Below are positions 59,478 through 64,000 of a stretch of DNA of 64,000 nucleotides, piece after piece; positions within the stretch are counted from its first letter, which is position 1; every line of letters starts with the position of its first letter. The stretch is from positions 1,846,001-1,910,000 of the forward strand of contig NZ_CP071249.1 in NCBI RefSeq assembly GCF_024499055.1, given 5' to 3'. A program made the position numbers and the translations under genes. The DNA comes from Turicibacter bilis (GTDB lineage: Bacteria; Bacillota_I; Bacilli_A; MOL361; Turicibacteraceae). Below the pieces are notes generated by a model. It saw nothing but the letters and a program-made list of their open reading frames with translations. It was not told the DNA's origin and ran no database searches.

Positions 59478-61139
59478 ATGATCCAAACATTAAAAAATAA
59501 TTTAAGAAAAGAAATTAAAGAAGCAGTATTAAAGTGTGGATATATTCAAGCTGAAGATGAATTTAACATCATTTTAGAAAATTCAAAAGATGTAAATCAT
59601 GGGGATTATTCTACAAACGTAGCAATGCAACTTACTAAATTAGCAAGAAAAAATCCACGTATGATTGCAGAAGAATTATTAAGCAATTTTAATAATGAAA
59701 ATGCTAATGTTGAAAAAGTAGAAATTGCAGGACCAGGATTTATTAACTTTTTCATGAATAAAAATGCATTTACTAAATCAATTAAAAATATTATTGAATT
59801 AGGTCAAGAATATGGAAAAAGTAATTCAGGGAATGGTTTAAAATACAATGTAGAATACGTTTCAGCAAATCCTACAGGTGATTTACACTTAGGGCATGCA
59901 CGTGGAGCAGCATTAGGTGATTCATTATGTCGTATTTTATCTAAAGCTGGATATGATGTAACACGTGAATATTATGTTAATGATGCTGGAAATCAAATTC
60001 ATAACTTAGTAATCTCGGCATATGCTCGTTATTTACAAGCATTAGGTAAAGACGCCGAAATGCCTGAAGATGGTTACTATGGACCTGACATCATCTCATT
60101 AGGAAAAATGATGGCAGAACAGTATCAAGATCAATTTGTTGATAAATTAGATGAAAATTATGATTTAATTCGTCAAATCTCTTTAGACTATGAATTAAAC
60201 AAAATCAAACAAGATTTAAATATGTTTGGTGTGGAATTTGACTTATTTACAAGTGAAAAAGCTATTTATGATAAAAATCTAGTAAAAGAGTCAATTGATT
60301 TATTACAAGAAAAAGGATATATCTATGAGGAAGATGGAGCTGTTTGGTTCCGTTCAACAGATTTTGGAGATGATAAAAATCGTGTATTAAGAAAATCTGA
60401 TGGCTCATATACATATTTAACACCAGATATCGCTAACCATATCGAAAAATTAAATCGTGGAAATGATAAATTAGTCGATATTTGGGGAGCAGATCATCAT
60501 GGATATATTGCCCGCGTAAAAGCAGCAATGCAAGCTTTAGGTTATGAAGCAGATAAATTAGAAGTAGATATTATTCAAATGGTTCGTTTAATTAAAGATG
60601 GCGAAGAATTTAAAATGTCAAAACGTACAGGAAAAGCTGTTACGATACGTGATTTAGTTGACGAAGTAGGTGTAGATGCTGTTCGTTACTTCTTCGTAAT
60701 GCGTAGTGGAGAAACACAAATGGACTTCGATTTAGATTTAGCAACTAAGAAATCAAACGAAAATCCAGTATACTATGCACAATATGCACATGCTAGAACG
60801 TGTTCAATTTTAAGACAAGCAGAAGAAAAAGGATTCTCTCCAGTCTTAAAAGATGAATATGAGTTTATTTCACATGAAAAAGAATATGAAGTAATTAAGC
60901 TAATGGGAGAATTCCCAATGGTAATCGCAGATGCAGCTGCAAAACGTAAACCACACTTAATCTGTAATTATATTAATGACTTAGCAACAGCATTCCATAG
61001 TTTATATAATGCAGAGAAAGTTATTAATGAAGAAAATACAGAAAAAACAAATGAAAAATTAGCTTTAATCAAAGCATTAGAAGTAACAATTAAGAATGCA
61101 TTAGAATTAATCGGTGTAGATGCACCAGAAAGAATGTAA
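59478..61139 (+). CDS. argS: Arginyl-tRNA synthetase
   Basis: This class I synthetase charges tRNA-Arg. The HIGH-type motif is PTGDLHLGHARG near residue 130 and the KMSK motif is KMSKRTG near 378. The N-terminal additional domain and the C-terminal anticodon-binding DALR domain are present. At 553 residues it is full length. AAGGAGG overlaps the end of ywiB just before the ATG. Confidence 0.97.
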   Translation: MIQTLKNNLRKEIKEAVLKCGYIQAEDEFNIILENSKDVNHGDYSTNVAMQLTKLARKNPRMIAEELLSNFNNENANVEKVEIAGPGFINFFMNKNAFTKSIKNIIELGQEYGKSNSGNGLKYNVEYVSANPTGDLHLGHARGAALGDSLCRILSKAGYDVTREYYVNDAGNQIHNLVISAYARYLQALGKDAEMPEDGYYGPDIISLGKMMAEQYQDQFVDKLDENYDLIRQISLDYELNKIKQDLNMFGVEFDLFTSEKAIYDKNLVKESIDLLQEKGYIYEEDGAVWFRSTDFGDDKNRVLRKSDGSYTYLTPDIANHIEKLNRGNDKLVDIWGADHHGYIARVKAAMQALGYEADKLEVDIIQMVRLIKDGEEFKMSKRTGKAVTIRDLVDEVGVDAVRYFFVMRSGETQMDFDLDLATKKSNENPVYYAQYAHARTCSILRQAEEKGFSPVLKDEYEFISHEKEYEVIKLMGEFPMVIADAAAKRKPHLICNYINDLATAFHSLYNAEKVINEENTEKTNEKLALIKALEVTIKNALELIGVDAPERM

Positions 61140-61160
61140 TTTATTAGAGGAGGACTTAAA

Positions 61161-61649
61161 ATGACTACACACAATGAAGAAATGTCAATGTTAGAAGTAG
61201 CGGAATTACTTATTCAACGTAAAATTAAACCTCAAAAATTCGAGAAAATTGCTAAAGAAGTATGCGAAATCATGGGATTAACAGATGAACAATTCCAATC
61301 TAAATTAGCTCAGTTCTATACAGATCTTACATTAAGTGGTAAGTTTGTAACTGTTGGTGAAGATAAATGGGATTTAAAATCACGCCAAAAATATGAAGTA
61401 GCTAACTATGATACATATGATATTGACTTTGATGATGAAGAAGTAGAACCTATTACAGAAGATGGGTTTGATTCGTATGATACAGAGATGGATTATAAAG
61501 AAGATGATACAGACAAAGATGAAAATGATGACTTTGTTGACGAAGAAGAAGCTGAAGATGATTATAGTGATGAGAGTAATGCTGAAGTTGGAGAAGACTC
61601 AGATGAATTCGAAGGCTTAGCTATTTATCACGAGGATGAGATGGAGTAA
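61161..61649 (+). CDS. rpoE: RNA polymerase delta subunit
   Basis: This is the Firmicutes-specific delta factor, which increases RNA polymerase recycling. The folded N-terminal domain (SMLEVAELLIQRKIKPQKFE, later DLTLSGKFVTVGEDKWDLKSR) is followed by a disordered, highly acidic tail from residue ~95. At 162 residues it has the usual size. AGAGGAGG precedes the ATG. It follows argS after 21 bp. Confidence 0.95.
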   Translation: MTTHNEEMSMLEVAELLIQRKIKPQKFEKIAKEVCEIMGLTDEQFQSKLAQFYTDLTLSGKFVTVGEDKWDLKSRQKYEVANYDTYDIDFDDEEVEPITEDGFDSYDTEMDYKEDDTDKDENDDFVDEEEAEDDYSDESNAEVGEDSDEFEGLAIYHEDEME

Positions 61650-61672
61650 TCATTAGAAAATATAATATCTAT

Positions 61673-61707
61673 AAAAGATTGTACTCAATATTAGAGTGCA
61701 ATCTTTT
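61673..61707 (+). terminator. Terminator of ywiB-argS-rpoE
   Basis: AAAGATTGTACTC pairs with GAGTGCAATCTTT (one G-U pair), followed by T. Confidence 0.8.
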
Positions 61708-61729
61708 TATTTAGGAACTTATTTCAAGG

Positions 61730-62010
61730 CATACAGAACGTATTTTCGATATAAGATTGATACGTTTTAAAGGTTAAAAAAGCGGATGTTCTGTTTCAAG
61801 TAAGTGATTCAAGCGGTGGATATTTTTCGCTTGAATTTAGGACTGTGTTTCTTAAAATTTTTTATGATTCGAATACGAGTTTTATTGAGTATAGGATAAC
61901 GTCCTTCTTCAGTATATCGTTTAAAATAAGCCTAAAGAAAATTTAAATCACGATCGTCAAACAATATCAATGATTTGTTTCGTATCCTTCATCACAAAAG
62001 ATAAATAACA
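61730..62010 (-). pseudogene. ISL3 type-A transposase remnant, C-terminal part
   Basis: Several minus-strand frames give pieces of a transposase: VMKDTKQIIDIV, AYFKRYTEEGRYPILNKTRIRIIKNF, LNHLLETEHPLF and TFKTYQSYIENT. The last two match the type-A transposase at 22.8 kb (LNHLLEIEHPLI..., QTFKMYQSYIKNT). Many frameshifts and stops make it inactive. Its missing N-terminal part probably lies beyond the type-B element at 63.86-64.0 kb. Confidence 0.75.
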
Positions 62011-62018
62011 TGTGACCC

Positions 62019-62061
62019 ATTCCCTAGCAGTGGAGTATTTATGCTTGGCATGCTAGGGAAT
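62019..62061. repeat. 11-bp perfect hairpin beside the ISL3 element
   Basis: ATTCCCTAGCA (62019-62029) pairs with TGCTAGGGAAT (62051-62061) across a 21-nt loop. No T-run follows, so it is not an obvious terminator. Its origin is unknown. Confidence 0.5.
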
Positions 62062-62098
62062 CCTCAGTAGATTTAACTATAAATGTCAATAAAAAAGT

Positions 62099-63838
62099 GG
62101 TTCTTCCGTTATTTTGGTGAAAAGCCTTTTTTAGGCATAGAGTACTTTAATGCGAAGAAGTTTAAAACTAGCTCGTCCATACATTTGACGTTTAATCATT
62201 TTAATTCGGTTGACATTTCCCTCACAAATGGCATTAGTGTATGGATAAACTAATGCATTAATTATCGATTGCTCATCGCGTTTCATTCGACGACAAAACT
62301 CACGAAGTAATTTAATTTCGTGATTAACATAACGTTCCAGCCACTGAGATAACTTAATGACTTGTCCCATAGTAACCAAATCTCTAAATAATTGCACTGC
62401 TGTATATAACTCACTTAGATCAGAGTGGCCTTGAAAGAGTTGATTTAATAAATCTAACTCTTGTTGAGTTAAAGAGGTTGCCTTTCGCCAGATTAATGAG
62501 ATTAATTGAAATTTGGTCGTTTTCAAATATTTAGGAGGTTTTTTATTGATTTTATCCTCTACCTTTTTATTCTTTTTTATTGAGAGAGTTGCTTTAATTT
62601 CTTGAACTTTTCGTCGGGTTGAAGAAGGTGCTCCTTTAAATCCTTGTTGTATCAATTGTTTATGAATCCAAATAGCTGTTTTCCCTTCCTGACACCATTG
62701 TGTGATTTGGTTTAAATAGGGAAGAAATTGGTTAACACGTGGCTTTCTTATTTGTTTTGGGGGTTCAGATAATTGTATATACTTTGTCACACTTGTACGA
62801 CTTAGCTTAAGATGCCTGGCTGTTTGGCGAATAGAGCCTAGTTGTTGATAGACTTTTTGAACCTCTAAAATGAGTGTCCATTTCGATTGTTCTTTTTCAG
62901 ATAATGATTCATGACTAACGGTTGACTCTTCATTAGTAGTAGCTATATCTGTCTCGTTATCCGTTGTTTCGAGGACTGGGCATTCAGGTATGATAAACCA
63001 TCCTTTAGGAAAACGAGAACTGATGGTTTCTTTAACAACATCTAATAAGTTTTTAAGAAAGTGCCACTTATCTGCAATCTGAATAATGTCAGGGTTCGTT
63101 GAATGAATCGCTTTGGTATACGTTGTCGCTCGATCACGTGTCACTAATTTAACTGAAGGATGTTTTTCTAACCATTCTTTAAATGCTTGAGTCGAGCGAG
63201 AAGCCAAAATCTCAACCGGACGATGCGTTTTTAAATCACAAATGACAGTTCCAAATTCAACGCCTCTACGAAAAGAAAAATCATCAACCCCAATATGAGT
63301 TAATGATTGATTTTTTATTTCTTTTTCAGTGGAATCAATACGTCTTAATAAATCTAATAGCGAGTCTCCACTTCGTTCATATCCAAGTTTAAAAAGGAAG
63401 CGTGATAAAGCTTCCGCACTCATCGATAATGATAATTGAAGAAAGACTTCTTCAAGACGAACAGTTAAACGCCGGTAGGTATTTAGAAAACCAGTAAATC
63501 TTTCAGTGAAAATTTGACGTTTACAGTTTGAATTTAAGCAAAAAAACTTTTTAGCTTGTATCTTTAATTGGACTGGCTTACTAAGAATAGAAGCATCTAA
63601 TGGTTTTCTAATATACGTACTGTGCACATGCTGACTTTTCATACCACATAATGGACAGTGACTAAAATTTGATTTAGACTTTAAGTAAATCAGGATTTTA
63701 TGCTCATTATTTTCAATGGATTGAATCATAAGATTTTCAGGAAAAAAGACATTAAGATTCATGATGATAGTTACCTCTCTAAGATGTCTTTTTATTATAT
63801 CAGGTAAAGCGTTTTATCACCAAAAGTCAGGAAGAACC
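62099..63838 (-). mobile_element. Intact ISL3-family insertion sequence (type B)
   Basis: The ends are imperfect inverted repeats: GGTTCTTCC...ATTTTGGTGA at the left and, reversed, GGTTCTTCC...CTTTTGGTGA at the right. It encodes one full-length transposase. It lies between two halves of an older ISL3 transposase remnant, so it appears to have inserted into that one. I could not see a clean 8-bp target duplication. Confidence 0.85.
62131..63762 (-). CDS. ISL3-family transposase
   Basis: This 543-residue DDE transposase is full length. The N-terminal zinc finger is CPLCG...CLNSNCKR near residues 37-80. The catalytic core begins IGVDDFSFRRG near 155 and continues with VTRDRATTYTKAI and IADKWHFLKN. 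A helix-turn-helix insert (QLGSIRQTARHLKLSRTSVTKYI) lies near 310-335, and the end is CEGNVNRIKMIKRQMYGRAS. It differs clearly from the type-A transposase. GAGG lies upstream of the ATG. Confidence 0.93.
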   Translation of the reverse strand: MNLNVFFPENLMIQSIENNEHKILIYLKSKSNFSHCPLCGMKSQHVHSTYIRKPLDASILSKPVQLKIQAKKFFCLNSNCKRQIFTERFTGFLNTYRRLTVRLEEVFLQLSLSMSAEALSRFLFKLGYERSGDSLLDLLRRIDSTEKEIKNQSLTHIGVDDFSFRRGVEFGTVICDLKTHRPVEILASRSTQAFKEWLEKHPSVKLVTRDRATTYTKAIHSTNPDIIQIADKWHFLKNLLDVVKETISSRFPKGWFIIPECPVLETTDNETDIATTNEESTVSHESLSEKEQSKWTLILEVQKVYQQLGSIRQTARHLKLSRTSVTKYIQLSEPPKQIRKPRVNQFLPYLNQITQWCQEGKTAIWIHKQLIQQGFKGAPSSTRRKVQEIKATLSIKKNKKVEDKINKKPPKYLKTTKFQLISLIWRKATSLTQQELDLLNQLFQGHSDLSELYTAVQLFRDLVTMGQVIKLSQWLERYVNHEIKLLREFCRRMKRDEQSIINALVYPYTNAICEGNVNRIKMIKRQMYGRASFKLLRIKVLYA

Positions 63839-63854
63839 ACCTTTATATTAGCAT

Positions 63855-64000
63855 TCATAATTTAACGCGCTTAAATTCATTAAAACAAAGATTTTCAGGA
63901 AGGTAATTAAAGTTGAGGGATTGAGATTCATAGAAGCTATGAGTGATGCGATTAACTGTTGAATGAGAGACTTGATGACGATGGGCAATATTTCATTCAG
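63855..64000 (-). pseudogene. ISL3 transposase remnant, cut by the window end
   Basis: The minus strand reads NIAHRHQVSHSTVNRITHSF, then LPENLCFNEFKRVKL and a stop. This is the helix-turn-helix and start of the catalytic core of an ISL3 transposase, with a stop just ahead of the reading as well. It probably is the other half of the remnant at 61.73-62.01 kb. The window ends inside it. Confidence 0.7.

Overview
The window is the replication-origin region of a low-GC Firmicute. The best match from gene content is the gut genus Turicibacter, or a close relative in the Erysipelotrichia/Turicibacter group. This is an inference: the base composition is AT-rich, ribosome binding sites are of AGGAGG type, T-box and purine riboswitches are present, Spo0J and Noc occur together, and there is a bile salt hydrolase. 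I see no rRNA, tRNA or CRISPR array.

Layout. From 1 to 10.5 kb there are a metallo-beta-lactamase lipoprotein, a secreted helical protein, a small membrane protein, gpmA and a six-gene ugp-type operon (ugpA-ugpE-ugpB-HAD phosphatase-glycerophosphodiesterase-ugpC) preceded by Pho-box-like repeats. From 10.5 to 25 kb there are cfa, a guanine-riboswitch-controlled pbuX-xpt operon, an rsmF-like methyltransferase, a PhnA-type zinc ribbon protein, a YfcE-type phosphodiesterase, bile salt hydrolase, two small proteins of unknown role, a pentapeptide-repeat protein, and a gltS gene cut off by a decayed ISL3 element, followed by a decayed gene. From 24 to 46 kb almost every gene is on the minus strand, pointing away from the origin: walJ-yyzF-rlmH, serS with its T-box, gyrA-gyrB-recF-yaaA, DUF951-mscS-parB-parA, a DUF523 pseudogene, noc, rsmG, mnmG, dnaN and dnaA. 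One ABC exporter pair on the plus strand interrupts this run. Rightward from the origin lie rpmH, rnpA, jag and mnmE on the plus strand, then maf, asnS with a T-box, a YgiQ radical SAM protein, a large cell-surface pullulanase, the ywiB-argS-rpoE cluster, and an intact ISL3 transposon nested in remnants of an older one.

The strand switch and the DnaA boxes place oriC on both sides of dnaA (about 44.74-44.82 kb and 46.32-46.56 kb). The order differs from Bacillus: the gidA-gidB-noc-soj-spo0J block lies between dnaN and yaaA-recF-gyrB, and the usual yidC/spoIIIJ gene is missing between rnpA and jag.

The most interesting non-coding material: (1) a directly repeated ~170-bp module of DnaA boxes next to TTA-triplet tracts in the mnmE-maf gap (49.5 and 50.1 kb), with the same abutting box pair found upstream of dnaA; (2) perfect DnaA boxes in clusters far from oriC, four of them over a decayed DUF523 gene between parA and noc; (3) a three-copy family of AGTCCAG/CTGGACT hairpin repeats; (4) parS-like palindromes, one in the serS leader RNA and one between two inverted DnaA boxes at 4.2 kb.

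Starts were chosen by ribosome binding site. Several differ from the longest open frame, and dnaA, dnaN, recF, mscS, noc, xpt and bsh appear to use GTG or TTG.
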